64,000 nt of DNA from Butyrivibrio sp. (GCA_014799955.1 JAAVHB010000052.1:24764-88763), one strand, 5' to 3'. Shown: positions 50,098 through 59,466, numbered from the stretch's first letter. Notes: generated by a model not told the origin, from the letters alone. Program-made: numbers and translations.

Positions 50098-50645
50098 TAA
50101 TTTAAAATCTCAAATATCGTATGCTTCATAAGATATGTGTACATATCTATAATTTCTTCAAGTGAGCTGTCCCCCGCCTCAAAAAGAGTATACCTGATAA
50201 CGGTTATTATCCCGCTTGCGTAATATCTCGCCGCAAGCCCAGCCGCCACGGGCGAATCCTCAAGCCTCTTATCATTGCTGTAAGCGTCCTCAAACATTTT
50301 CTTAAGCAGTTCGGACAGGGTTTCGGCAAATCCGTTCTGCCCGATTATATCGAACGCCTTCCTGTAATACTCGCGGTCCTCGTAAAATCCGGTTATAATC
50401 GTGCGCACCGCCCCTCCGCCGTCGCCCGCGTCCAGCTTCACCGCCGCGCCTTTAAGAATTTCCTCCTGAACAATCCATTCGACAAGCTCGTATTTGTCAT
50501 GAAAATGATTATAAAAGGTAGGTCTGATTACATTGGCATGATCCGTGACAGTCTTTATTGTAATTTTCTCAAACGGCATCTGCTGCAGCAGTTCCTTAAA
50601 GCTGTTCGCAATCAGCCGCTTCGTAAGCTCCTTAATCTGTTCCAT
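50097..50645 (-). CDS. TetR family transcriptional regulator
   Basis: A protein of 182 residues. The N-terminal helix-turn-helix reads 'FEKITIKTVTDHANVIRPTF' then 'YNHFHDKYELVEWIV', the classical TetR core. The C-terminal 120 residues are helical and resemble the DhaS-type sensor group. The ATG at 50645 is preferred (AGGTG upstream, promoter TTGCTT-N17-TAAACT at 50674-50702); an in-frame start at 50702 falls on the promoter. It lies upstream of the lipid-cluster run on the same strand but is separated by two terminators. It could regulate that run, which is inference. Confidence 0.9.
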   Translation of the reverse strand: MEQIKELTKRLIANSFKELLQQMPFEKITIKTVTDHANVIRPTFYNHFHDKYELVEWIVQEEILKGAAVKLDAGDGGGAVRTIITGFYEDREYYRKAFDIIGQNGFAETLSELLKKMFEDAYSNDKRLEDSPVAAGLAARYYASGIITVIRYTLFEAGDSSLEEIIDMYTYLMKHTIFEILN

Positions 50646-50673
50646 ACCGCACCTATCGCATACTCCTATGGGT

Positions 50674-50702
50674 AGTTTACCACAAATACGGAAAAAAAGC
50701 AA
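50674..50702 (-). promoter_or_regulatory. tetR promoter
   Basis: TTGCTT (50697-50702) and TAAACT (50674-50679) on the minus strand, spacer 17, about 30 bases before the ATG. Confidence 0.6.
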
Positions 50703-50713
50703 TTATGAGGGTT

Positions 50714-51481
50714 TTATTTCTGATAATCCACCCATACAAGATTTTCCTTATCGCAAAGCTCATTGTATGAGAAGCGCATTTCCTCGGGGAGCGTATGGAA
50801 CACGTCGCCGTCGCATCTATAATTAACGGCGCCTATTATACCGGAGTCAATAAACTGATTGTTTTCATATATAAAATTATTTTCTCCTAACAACATTAAG
50901 TCCAAACCTCCAACATATCCCTTATCGCTCTGAATCATAATAAATTCTTTATCGGGCTCACCTCTTGCCGCATAAATAAGCTGAGTTTTCCTAAGCGGCT
51001 CTATTCTTATTTCCAGCTTACCGTTAAGCTCACTGACGTAAACATATCCTATTGCTTCCATGTCCTCTCCGAAAATATACAGAACAAAGCAGTCCCAAAG
51101 CATATTGAGGTTATTGTCGTATCTTGTCACGGGAATACATGAAATATAATATCCTCTGCGATTTAAAAGTTTATCGTAAACTTTATAGTTTTCCTCCGTA
51201 TTGTATTCCTTTTTACCGGTTAAATGAAGCTCCCGCTCCCTGTTAATTTTCATGCGGCTTTCTTTTATCGCATCCTCCACCAATCCATCCGCATCTTCAA
51301 GGTATCTGACCTCACCCTCCTCTATCCGTTTCTGAGAAAATGTATACACGTCCTTGTAAGCGTAATAATTTCCCCAGTCAATTTTATCCTGAGAAATTGT
51401 CGGAGTACGCTGAGGTGATGATTCACCGCAAGCTGTGCATATATAAATTAAAATAATAAATAACGGTATTATTTTTTTCAT
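50714..51481 (-). CDS. Hypothetical lipoprotein
   Basis: A 255-residue protein with a hydrophobic signal peptide ending 'YICTACGE', a slightly unusual lipobox with Cys18 as the lipid site. The mature part is rich in charged residues and Tyr, with beta strands such as 'EAIGYVYVSELNGKLEIRIE'. I do not recognise a family. AGGGGTG lies about 12 bases upstream. It begins 20 bases after the end of the frameshifted papain-like reading frame and is probably in the same operon, so the two may work together at the cell surface. Confidence 0.7.
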   Translation of the reverse strand: MKKIIPLFIILIYICTACGESSPQRTPTISQDKIDWGNYYAYKDVYTFSQKRIEEGEVRYLEDADGLVEDAIKESRMKINRERELHLTGKKEYNTEENYKVYDKLLNRRGYYISCIPVTRYDNNLNMLWDCFVLYIFGEDMEAIGYVYVSELNGKLEIRIEPLRKTQLIYAARGEPDKEFIMIQSDKGYVGGLDLMLLGENNFIYENNQFIDSGIIGAVNYRCDGDVFHTLPEEMRFSYNELCDKENLVWVDYQK

Positions 51482-51574
51482 TACTAAAGTTCACCCCTGT
51501 CTAATATTTTGAAAGCGTCTGTATCCATTGGTATGCCTTATCTCCGCTTACAAAATATATGTAAGTTCCGTAAT

Positions 51575-52516
51575 TCACTTTATGATAATTAGTTCCCAAG
51601 TCTTTAAGATCTTCCGTAGCTTCATTTTTACCGTCCGTTTGTAATTGATGCTGTAATACGAAAGCGCAAGCTTCATATCCTCTACATCCCCGCCTGAATA
51701 AAATCCTATTCCCATGCGGTTGCAGATATCATATCCCGTATAATAGGTCCAGTTGAGAGTATTGACTATATTGGCGACCACACAAGCCCAGCACATATTG
51801 GTATTGTACTGTCTTTGCGGACTTCTGAGCTGTATGATTTTCCCATATTTTAAATTGTCAAGCTCCTCCTGCTCCATTTGCACTGGTGTCACGGGTTTGA
51901 AAGCACTGATTTTATCCGATATTATCCTTTTCTTTTCCTCAAAGCTTTTTGCGGCAAATAACAGTTCCTCACCGTCAAGACTGCTGTCCGTACGATACAC
52001 AGCGGACAAATCCGGATTACTTTCTCCGCCGTTTTTTGTTTCATAACACAGCTCACCGTCAATAACATAAAACAGGCAATCGTTATCGGGATAATTCAAC
52101 TCGTTCAGCAGATAAATCATCTCTCCGCCCATAGAAAGCTCGTAGGTGTATCCCATATCCGTTCCTATTACCGCAAGCAGAAATTCCGTTTTCCCGTCGG
52201 CGATAAGAGGATAATAATAGATTTCATCCTGATATTCTTCAAAATTGTATATGATATACGGAGCGCCCAGCTCCAAATAATACTCTATGAAATTATCTTC
52301 TTTAATATCTCTGGCAAAGCTGACTGCGGAATCAAAAATCTCCGGAAGCTTTCCGTAAACATAATCCCTTGCCGAAGCAGGAACAATCCCACTCAAATCC
52401 CGCCAGACAGAATCAACATCAGGCAGTGTTATGTCCGCATATACAGGATTCGCGGCAGCAATAATACATATTGCGGCAAAAACAGAAATAATTTTTCTTA
52501 TTTGTTGTATTTTCAT
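51575..52516 (-). CDS. Secreted papain-like cysteine protease homologue, frameshifted
   Basis: A protein of 313 residues with a signal peptide (cut near 'PVYADIT'). The long N-terminal region resembles a propeptide and is followed by 'RQYNTNMCWACVVANIVNTL', the active-site Cys segment of C39/C70-type papain-like enzymes. The frame then ends with the odd basic tail 'MKLRKILKTWELIIIK' before the catalytic His is reached. One base added in an A run at 51625-51650 would continue a sensible sequence ('NEATEDLKDLGTNYHKVNYG', then 'WIQTLSKY') to a stop at 51501. Either the gene carries a single-base deletion or it is expressed truncated. Even the repaired form seems short for a full catalytic domain. 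Confidence 0.65.
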   Translation of the reverse strand: MKIQQIRKIISVFAAICIIAAANPVYADITLPDVDSVWRDLSGIVPASARDYVYGKLPEIFDSAVSFARDIKEDNFIEYYLELGAPYIIYNFEEYQDEIYYYPLIADGKTEFLLAVIGTDMGYTYELSMGGEMIYLLNELNYPDNDCLFYVIDGELCYETKNGGESNPDLSAVYRTDSSLDGEELLFAAKSFEEKKRIISDKISAFKPVTPVQMEQEELDNLKYGKIIQLRSPQRQYNTNMCWACVVANIVNTLNWTYYTGYDICNRMGIGFYSGGDVEDMKLALSYYSINYKRTVKMKLRKILKTWELIIIK

Positions 52517-52566
52517 AACGTATCTTTTTATATACCTTTCATAAATATACTTCTAATATAAATAAT

Positions 52567-52598
52567 AAAGCACATTGAACATTAAGTCAATGTGCTTT
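52567..52598 (-). terminator. Terminator after degV
   Basis: A 12-bp perfect inverted repeat (AAAGCACATTGA with TCAATGTGCTTT), 8-base loop. The minus strand continues ATTATTTAT, a weak T tract. Confidence 0.65.
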
Positions 52599-52629
52599 AC
52601 AATAATTTCCTCTGTAATCCGTCCTCGCC

Positions 52630-53478
52630 TTACACGCCGTTCTGCGCAAAGAACGCCACTGCTATGGCTCCGGGTCCCACATGGGTTCCGATAGCCGCTC
52701 CCACGGATGTGATTTCAAGTCTCTCAACCTCGTCGCGCCAAAGGGCTTCGCTGTCTGCTATGTATTTTCGCAGGAGTGCGTCGCTTAGTCCGGTGTAGCC
52801 CAGAATATGCGGCTTCTCAAAGTCTATTCCGCCGGATTCCTTTATTTTCTCGACCAGCAGATTGTTTCCGTGGCGTGAGCCGCGGGCCTTGCCGAGCATT
52901 ACGACCTCACCGTTTTCTATGGCGATTACGGGCTTTATTGACAGAAGGCTGCCTGCCACCGCCGCGGTCTTTGAAATCCTTCCGCCTTTTTTAAGGTATT
53001 CGAGAGTATCAAGAAGCGCCACGAGACGTATTTTCTTTTTTTTGCGCTCAAGCTGCTCTGCAATGTCCTTCGCTTCCATTCCCGAATCCTTAAGACGCAG
53101 CGCAAGCTCAACAAGAACGTGCTCGCCCACCGTAACATTTTCGCTGTCCACTACATATATGTTATCGTAATCTGCCGCGGCTATCACCGCGCTCTGGTAA
53201 GTTCCCGAAAGCTTTGAAGAAAGCGTTATTACAATCAGCGTATCTCCCGCCGCTGCCGCCTCCTTATAAACCTCCTCATAATCATACGGAGTTGCCTGGC
53301 TTGTTATAGGAAGCTCCTCCGTTTCGATAAGCTTCTCATAAAACTCCTTATGGCTTATGTCAACGCCATCCATGAATTCCTCGTCTCCGAATCTTAATTT
53401 AAGCGGCAGTACGGTCACGTCGTTTCTTTCGCCGTTCGCAATATCCGAAGCGGAATCCGTCACTATGCGTATGCTCAT
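52630..53478 (-). CDS. DegV family fatty-acid-binding protein
   Basis: A 282-residue DegV protein. It begins 'MSIRIVTDSASDIANGERND', keeps 'LPITSQATPYDYEEVYKEA' and 'VITLSSKLSGTYQSAVIAA' (fatty-acid carboxylate site), and ends with 'VGAAIGTHVGPGAIAVAFF'. Members bind a fatty acid and, as FakB, present it to the kinase FakA; no fakA gene is seen here. GGAGG lies directly before the ATG. The mRNA leader of about 190 bases contains four 42-bp hairpin repeats, the last of which provides this ribosome binding site. Confidence 0.92.
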   Translation of the reverse strand: MSIRIVTDSASDIANGERNDVTVLPLKLRFGDEEFMDGVDISHKEFYEKLIETEELPITSQATPYDYEEVYKEAAAAGDTLIVITLSSKLSGTYQSAVIAAADYDNIYVVDSENVTVGEHVLVELALRLKDSGMEAKDIAEQLERKKKKIRLVALLDTLEYLKKGGRISKTAAVAGSLLSIKPVIAIENGEVVMLGKARGSRHGNNLLVEKIKESGGIDFEKPHILGYTGLSDALLRKYIADSEALWRDEVERLEITSVGAAIGTHVGPGAIAVAFFAQNGV

Positions 53479-53491
53479 TTTTCCTCCTTAA

Positions 53492-53659
53492 CATTCCCGC
53501 GAGGCGTCATGCGCCGAACAGGACTTTCCTTAACATTCCCGCGAGGCGTCATGCGCCGAACGGGACTTTCCTTAACATTCCCGCAAGGCGTCGTGCGCCG
53601 AACGGGACTTTCCTTAACATTCCCGCAAGGCGTCGTGCGCCGAACGGGACTTTCCTCTT
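53492..53659 (-). repeat. Four tandem 42-bp repeats in the degV 5' leader
   Basis: Contiguous units start at 53492, 53534, 53576 and 53618 and differ at a few positions. On the minus strand each folds as TCCCG-TTC-GGCG-CACGA-CGCC-TTG-CGGGA and ends with TTAAGGAAAG. A 71-codon frame crosses them, but its ATG lies in the promoter spacer. A related copy encodes the C-terminus of the ABC ATPase at 29345-29386. Confidence 0.92.
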
Positions 53660-53678
53660 TGCGCCGTATTTTTACTGG

Positions 53679-53707
53679 ATTATACGCCATGGTTGTTGAT
53701 TTGTCAA
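53679..53707 (-). promoter_or_regulatory. Consensus promoter of degV
   Basis: TTGACA (53702-53707) and TATAAT (53679-53684), spacer 17, on the minus strand. Transcription would begin near 53672, so the 42-bp repeats are leader RNA. Confidence 0.85.
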
Positions 53708-53715
53708 CATTGTAT

Positions 53716-54540
53716 TCAGTCCGCCCTTACCTTGGACGGTGAAATACTGTATTTTTTCTTAAAAAGCTTGCTGAAATGGTACACGTCCTCATAGCCGACA
53801 CTCTCCGCCGCCTCGCGTATGCTGTTGCAGCTCCCCGATTTCAGAAGCTCCATGGCGCGCTCAAGTCGGATGTTAATAAGATGATGAATCGGCGTGTCCC
53901 CGGTTTCGGATTTAAAAATCCTCGATATGTAATAAGGACTGAGATACATATTTTCGGCTATGGCGTCAAGGGATATTTTCTCGGCGTAATGCTCCTCAAA
54001 ATAATTTATAATCTGCTCCGTCACATATTTTTTGTTCACGGACTCAAAAGCATAGCCCTTTCCGTATTTTACGGGCTTTGCCTGCTCTCTCGCAATCAGT
54101 ATGAGCATCTGCTCAAGGTATGTGCGCAGCATAAAATATCTGCCGGGCTTCTGCTCGGCGTTCTCGGTGTCAATCGACGCCGCAAGCCGCGCGAGCCTCT
54201 GCTTAAGCTCGCCGCTTGTGTGTATTAAGGGCATTTCGGGAACCTCGAAGCGGTTTTTCTGTCCGTTCGTGTTCACGTCGCAGAAGCCGACAAAAAGCTC
54301 CGTAAACCGACTTCCTGCGGCAAGCGCCTGATGGTACACACCCGGGTTGAATATCATGACGTCGCCCTCCGCGACATCGTACACCGCACCGTCAATCCTG
54401 TACTGTCCCTTTCCCGATATGACGTAGCTTACCTCGATGTGCCCGTCATGACAGTGGTATTCACGTTCGTCCCTGCTTCTTATACCCTTCCACGCAAAAA
54501 GGAACGTGGGTGCCAGCTCCTCAAAAAGTATCTCTTCCAT
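53716..54540 (-). CDS. AraC family regulator with cupin domain
   Basis: A 274-residue regulator. The N-terminal cupin has 'DEREYHCHDGHIEVSYVISG' and 'AEGDVMIFNPGVYHQ', as in sugar-responsive AraC proteins. The C-terminal double helix-turn-helix reads 'LDAIAENMYLSPYYISRIFK' and 'IREAAESVGYEDVYHFSKLF', ending 'KKYSISPSKVRAD'. It is divergent from the ABC exporter genes at 54699 and lies just upstream of the degV promoter. It may control the exporter; its ligand is unknown. Confidence 0.9.
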   Translation of the reverse strand: MEEILFEELAPTFLFAWKGIRSRDEREYHCHDGHIEVSYVISGKGQYRIDGAVYDVAEGDVMIFNPGVYHQALAAGSRFTELFVGFCDVNTNGQKNRFEVPEMPLIHTSGELKQRLARLAASIDTENAEQKPGRYFMLRTYLEQMLILIAREQAKPVKYGKGYAFESVNKKYVTEQIINYFEEHYAEKISLDAIAENMYLSPYYISRIFKSETGDTPIHHLINIRLERAMELLKSGSCNSIREAAESVGYEDVYHFSKLFKKKYSISPSKVRAD

Positions 54541-54698
54541 CTCACTCCTCCGTTAGTTTCATTTTAACGAATTTATATCAAAAAGTAAAACAAAACAGAC
54601 AAAAAAATACATGAAACCCGCAAGATATTACATTTATTTTGAGCCGATAAAAATATAAGGTATAACTATAAGAAAGAAAAGAAAAAGGAGATGACAAG

Positions 54699-56489
54699 AT
54701 GACTGCGTTTAAATGGTTCTTTTCCTTCATGAAAAAATACAGATGGCTGATGATTCTCGGGCTTGTTCTCGCAACCGTGATATCCGTGCTTGCGATTGTC
54801 AGTCCGCACATATCGGGAATGATTGTTGACGACGTTATAAACGGCGGTCAGTACAAAATGCTGCCCTATATGATTGCGATTCTGCTCGGCGCTACGGCGT
54901 TAAGGGGAACTCTGCGCTACTTCTATCAGATTGTGTTTGAATCCTGCTCACAGGGAATACTTTACGCAATGCGCGATACCGTGTACCGCAAGCTTCTCAG
55001 GGAGGATTTTACCTTCTATAACAAAAAAAGGACCGGCGATCTGATGTCAAGGCAGACGGGCGACATGGACGCAATCCGTCATTTTGTAGCATATTCGATA
55101 TATGTAATATATGAAAACTCGCTGATGTTTATTTTCGCGCTGATAATGATTTTTACCGTCAGCACAAAGCTTGCGCTCTGCATGGTCGCCGTTCTTCCGT
55201 TTACCGCGATGACCACTTATTTTCAGTCGAAGCAGGTAAAGCCCGCTTTCCAGCGAAACCGCAACTGCTTCTCATCGCTCAATGCTTTCGTGCAGGAAAA
55301 CGTAAGCGGCAACCGCGTCGTAAAGGCTTTTGCCAAGGAGGATTTTGAAATCGAGAAATTCAACCGCGAAAACGACGATTTCAGGGATTCGCAGCTTGCC
55401 GCGTCGCGCATATGGATGCGCTTTCTCCCGATTTTTGAAATCCTGTCCCACACACTCACTGTTATCCTCATGCTTTACGGCGGATACATGGTCATACAGG
55501 GAGAAATATCGCTCGGCGATATGGTAAAGGTCAACGGCTATCTTTGGATGCTAACGGTTCCCCTTCGAATGGCAGGCTGGTGGATCAACGACATTCACCG
55601 CTTTACGACCTCCGTCGAAAAAATATACGACACCTACAGCTATGAGCCGGAAATCAAAGCTCCCGAGAAAAGCTCGGAGCGCACACGCTTAGGCGGAGCG
55701 GTGGAATTCAAGGACGTCTCCTACCGCGCCGACGGCACGGATATAGTAGAGGACATAAGCTTTTGCGTAAAGCCCGGTCAGACAGTCGGCATCATCGGCT
55801 CCACAGGCGCGGGCAAATCCACAATCATGAATCTGCTCTGCCGCTTCTACGACGTGAGCGAGGGCGAAATACTGATTGACGGAACGAATGTAAAGGACAT
55901 GGATTTATACAATCTCCGCGAAAATATCGGAATGGCGATGCAGGACGTTTTTCTTTTCTCGGACACAATTGAGGGAAATATCGCGTACGCGCACCCCGAC
56001 TGCCCCTTTGAGGAGGTCAAAAAAGCCGCGGTCATGGCGGACGCCAACCACTTTATCCAGTCGCTGCCCGACGGCTACGACACAATCGTCGGTGAGCGCG
56101 GCGTGGGACTTTCCGGCGGTCAGAAGCAGCGCATTTCGCTTGCCCGCGCGCTGTTAAAAAAGCCCTCAATCCTTATACTCGACGATACTACCTCCGCGGT
56201 GGATATGGAAACCGAGAGCTACATACAGACACAGCTTAAAAATATCAAAAAGAACTGCACTATTTTTGTCATAGCATACAGAATTTCCTCTATCCGCGAC
56301 GCAGACCTCATTCTCGTAATGGATAAGGGCAGAATAATTGAGCGCGGAACGCACGACAGTCTGATGACCCAGGGCGGCTACTACGCCAAAGCGTTTAAAA
56401 CGCAGTACGGCGAAATCCCCGAGGAGCTTAAACGGGAAACGGCAGCCGCAAATCCGGTAACGGGAGGTGAAAATTATGGCGCGCAATAA
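54699..56489 (+). CDS. Heterodimeric ABC exporter, degenerate-site half
   Basis: A 596-residue half-transporter with six membrane helices and an ATPase domain. Walker A 'GSTGAGKSTI' and signature 'LSGGQKQR' are normal. The Walker B Glu is Asp ('ILILDDTTSAVD') and the switch His is Tyr ('VIAYRISSI'), so its own site should not hydrolyse ATP. AAGGAG precedes the ATG. The partner gene starts inside its last codons. The pair matches the layout of the 31.9-35.5 kb exporter but the two are distinct in sequence. Substrate unknown. Confidence 0.92.
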   Translation: MTAFKWFFSFMKKYRWLMILGLVLATVISVLAIVSPHISGMIVDDVINGGQYKMLPYMIAILLGATALRGTLRYFYQIVFESCSQGILYAMRDTVYRKLLREDFTFYNKKRTGDLMSRQTGDMDAIRHFVAYSIYVIYENSLMFIFALIMIFTVSTKLALCMVAVLPFTAMTTYFQSKQVKPAFQRNRNCFSSLNAFVQENVSGNRVVKAFAKEDFEIEKFNRENDDFRDSQLAASRIWMRFLPIFEILSHTLTVILMLYGGYMVIQGEISLGDMVKVNGYLWMLTVPLRMAGWWINDIHRFTTSVEKIYDTYSYEPEIKAPEKSSERTRLGGAVEFKDVSYRADGTDIVEDISFCVKPGQTVGIIGSTGAGKSTIMNLLCRFYDVSEGEILIDGTNVKDMDLYNLRENIGMAMQDVFLFSDTIEGNIAYAHPDCPFEEVKKAAVMADANHFIQSLPDGYDTIVGERGVGLSGGQKQRISLARALLKKPSILILDDTTSAVDMETESYIQTQLKNIKKNCTIFVIAYRISSIRDADLILVMDKGRIIERGTHDSLMTQGGYYAKAFKTQYGEIPEELKRETAAANPVTGGENYGAQ

Positions 56490-58269
56490 ATACGACGTGG
56501 ACGAAGTCCTTGAGGACCATTTTGACGTAAACCAACTTAAAAGGCTCGGCAAATACATACTGCCATACAAAAAGCAGATGCTCCTTGCCATAATAATCAT
56601 GCTCTCCTCCTCGGCGCTAGTAATGCTCATTCCGAAGTTCCTCCAGAAGGTAATGGACGTATGCATTCCCGCGAAGGATACCCGCACGATTTTTATCTAC
56701 GCGGGGCTGACGCTGCTTATAGCAATATACTCGGCAATATGTCTGCGCATTAAAATAAAAATAACCAACCAAATCGGGCAGAACATTATACACAGTCTGC
56801 GCGCGGATATTTTCGGGCATTTGCAGGAGCTGCCATTCTCCTACTACGACAACCGTCCCCACGGAAAAATTCAGGTGCGCGTGGTCAACTATGTAAACAA
56901 CTTAAGCGATTTGCTCTCAAACGGTATCATCAATACCGTAACCGATTTGTGCAACCTTGTTTTTATTCTGATTTTCATGCTGACGGCAAATGTCAGACTG
57001 ACGCTTGTCTGCCTGTGCGGTCTTCCCGTAATTGCCGCCGTGGTTATACTGATTAAGAAAAAGCAGCGGAGCGCATGGCAGATACAGAGCAACAAACAGT
57101 CGAACCTTAACGCCTACATAGCCGAAAGCATAAACGGAATCAGGGTTACACAGTCCTTTACGAGAGAGGAAAAAAACACCGATATTTTCAATACCTTAAG
57201 CGACAGCTACAGAAGCGCGTGGATGAGAGCGGTAAAATTCAATTTCCTCATGGGTCCCTGCGTGGATATTATTTCCGTTGTGACCACCTCGTTTATATAT
57301 GTGCTCGGAATCAACTGGATGCTCGGCGGCAGCGCGAATATTACCGTCGGCGTACTGATTCTTTTCACCGGATACATAAGCCGTTTCTGGCAGCCAATAA
57401 ACACGCTCGCCAATTTTTACAACTCGATTCTTACCGCGATTTCGTATCTTGAGCGCATTTTTGAAACCATTGACGAGCCCGTTTCGGTAAAGGATTCGCC
57501 GGACGCCGGCATTATGCCCCCGATAAAGGGAAGCGTTGAGTTCAAGGACGTATGCTTCTCCTACGAGGACGGGATTCCGATACTTAAAAACATCAGTTTT
57601 ACCGCGAAACCCGGCGACACCTTCGCAATCGTAGGTCCCACGGGCGCAGGCAAAACAACGATAGTAAACCTCATAAGCCGTTTTTACAATGTCGGCTCCG
57701 GCAGAGTGCTTATCGACGGCGTTGACATTGAAAGCGTGACCATTCATTCTCTGCGCGCCCAGATGGGAGTAATGATGCAGGACAGCTTTATTTTCTCCGG
57801 CACGATTATGGACAACATCCGCTACGGCAATACAGAGGTCAGCGACGAAGACGTAATACGCGCCGCCAAAACGGTGTGCGCCCATGATTTTATTATGGAA
57901 ATGGAAAACGGCTATCACACAGAGATTAACGAGCGCGGCAGCAGGCTTTCAGCCGGGCAGCGCCAGCTCATATCCTTTGCGCGCGCGCTGCTTGCCGACC
58001 CCAAGATACTGATTCTCGACGAGGCAACCTCAAGCATTGACACGGAAACCGAACAGGTGCTTCAGCGCGGCTTAAGCGAGCTTCTTAAGGGGCGCACCTC
58101 CTTTATAATCGCGCACCGCCTTTCCACTATCAAGAATGCCGACTGCATCATGTATGTGGACGACGGCAGGATTGTCGAGAGCGGCTCGCACGACGAACTG
58201 TTAGCGCTTAAGAGAGAATATTACAAGCTTTATATGTCCCAATTTGATTTTCTTAAAGTTACAGAATAA
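56476..58269 (+). CDS. Heterodimeric ABC exporter, competent half
   Basis: A 597-residue partner half-transporter. Six membrane helices, then Walker A 'GPTGAGKTTI', Walker B 'ILILDEATSSID' with the catalytic Glu, and 'IIAHRLSTI' with the His. The signature is altered to 'LSAGQRQL'. ATP bound between this Walker site and the partner's normal signature should be hydrolysed. GGAGG lies before the ATG at 56476; a GTG at 56467 is too close to that site. It overlaps the upstream gene by 14 bases. Confidence 0.92.
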   Translation: MARNKYDVDEVLEDHFDVNQLKRLGKYILPYKKQMLLAIIIMLSSSALVMLIPKFLQKVMDVCIPAKDTRTIFIYAGLTLLIAIYSAICLRIKIKITNQIGQNIIHSLRADIFGHLQELPFSYYDNRPHGKIQVRVVNYVNNLSDLLSNGIINTVTDLCNLVFILIFMLTANVRLTLVCLCGLPVIAAVVILIKKKQRSAWQIQSNKQSNLNAYIAESINGIRVTQSFTREEKNTDIFNTLSDSYRSAWMRAVKFNFLMGPCVDIISVVTTSFIYVLGINWMLGGSANITVGVLILFTGYISRFWQPINTLANFYNSILTAISYLERIFETIDEPVSVKDSPDAGIMPPIKGSVEFKDVCFSYEDGIPILKNISFTAKPGDTFAIVGPTGAGKTTIVNLISRFYNVGSGRVLIDGVDIESVTIHSLRAQMGVMMQDSFIFSGTIMDNIRYGNTEVSDEDVIRAAKTVCAHDFIMEMENGYHTEINERGSRLSAGQRQLISFARALLADPKILILDEATSSIDTETEQVLQRGLSELLKGRTSFIIAHRLSTIKNADCIMYVDDGRIVESGSHDELLALKREYYKLYMSQFDFLKVTE

Positions 58270-58366
58270 ATATTAATTGTAAATTATCCGTATTTGTTGT
58301 AGAATATAATAGTCCCTGGAGAGGGACGTTAATAACTACTACTATAAATACAAGGGTGTATAAGCT

Positions 58367-59287
58367 ATGAGATTAGTCACACGTTCCGATTTTGACGGAC
58401 TTGCTTGCGGCGCTCTTCTCAAAGAGGCCGGAATTATTGATTGTTGGACATTCGCGCATCCCAAGGATTTGCAGGACGGACTGGTTGAAATTAACGAAAA
58501 TGACTGCCTTGCCAATGTCCCTTTTGTGGAGGGCTGCGGACTGTGGTTTGACCACCACTCCAGCGAGCACGAAAGAAATGAATTGAAGGGCAAATACAAG
58601 GGCGAAAGCCGTATAACCCCCTCATGCGCCCGGATAATATACGAATACTACGGAGGCAGGGAGCGTTTTCCCCAGTTTGACGATATGATGGAGGCGGTTG
58701 ACAAGGTAGATTCCGGCAATCTCACCGCCGACGAGGTTTTGAACCCCAAGGGCTGGATTCTTGTGGGCTTCCTTATGGACCCCCGCACAGGTCTCGGAAG
58801 ATGGCGCCAGTTCACCATATCCAATTATCAGCTTATGGAAAAGCTTATCGACGCCTGCCGTACAATGACCACTGAGGAAATTCTCGCTCTCTCCGACGTT
58901 CAGGAGCGTATCGAGGTTTACAACGAGCAGACCGAGAAGTTCAAGGAAATGGTACTTAAATATACACGCACCGAGGGCAATGTAATCATATCCGACCTTC
59001 GCGGCGTAGATCCGATATACACCGGTAACCGCTTTTTAATCTACAGCATGTATCCCGAGCAGAACATCTCGGCATGGATTGTAAGCGGGCGCGGCGGCAA
59101 GGGCTGCTCCGCAGCCGTAGGCTACAGCATTCTCAACAGAACCTCAAATGTTGACGTCGGCCATCTCATGCTTAAATACAACGGCGGCGGTCACAAGGCT
59201 GTCGGAACCTGCCAGTTCTCCGACGAGAATATGGGAACCGACCTTCCCAAAATGCTTGACGAGCTGTGCACGCTGGCAAACGCCTAG
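58367..59287 (+). CDS. DHH/DHHA1 family phosphoesterase
   Basis: A 306-residue phosphoesterase of the DHH superfamily. Metal-binding motifs are 'RSDFDGLACGALL', 'GLWFDHHSSEH' (the DHH) and 'AVDKVDSGN', and the DHHA1 domain ends in 'YNGGGHKAVGTCQF'. Relatives include nanoRNase NrnA, which degrades short RNA and pAp, and exopolyphosphatases. It is shorter at the N-terminus than GdpP and has no membrane part. The leader 58270-58366 has a TATAAT-like box (58306-58311) and a small GTCCC/GGGAC hairpin. RBS AAGGGTG. The exact substrate is uncertain. Confidence 0.87.
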   Translation: MRLVTRSDFDGLACGALLKEAGIIDCWTFAHPKDLQDGLVEINENDCLANVPFVEGCGLWFDHHSSEHERNELKGKYKGESRITPSCARIIYEYYGGRERFPQFDDMMEAVDKVDSGNLTADEVLNPKGWILVGFLMDPRTGLGRWRQFTISNYQLMEKLIDACRTMTTEEILALSDVQERIEVYNEQTEKFKEMVLKYTRTEGNVIISDLRGVDPIYTGNRFLIYSMYPEQNISAWIVSGRGGKGCSAAVGYSILNRTSNVDVGHLMLKYNGGGHKAVGTCQFSDENMGTDLPKMLDELCTLANA

Positions 59288-59466
59288 CCGACATATTCCC
59301 ATAATATACAAATTTCACAGATACGGGCAGAGCCTTTTACGGGCTTTGCCCTTCTTTTTTCCGAGAATTTCAGCCAAAACTATATTTTGTGTAATCAATT
59401 TCACCAAATGATATGTATTTTTATTTACACTATATGTAAACAAATGAACACAAAGGAGAAATTGAT

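Noticed and set aside
53492-53659. Possible CRISPR array
   Set aside because: The four 42-bp units are contiguous with no unique spacers, and no cas genes are present.
53475-53690. A 71-codon reading frame with a 14-residue repeat ('KESPVRR...')
   Set aside because: Its ATG lies in the spacer of a perfect promoter, no ribosome binding site precedes it, and the repetition is explained by the 42-bp RNA-level repeat. It is treated as leader sequence.
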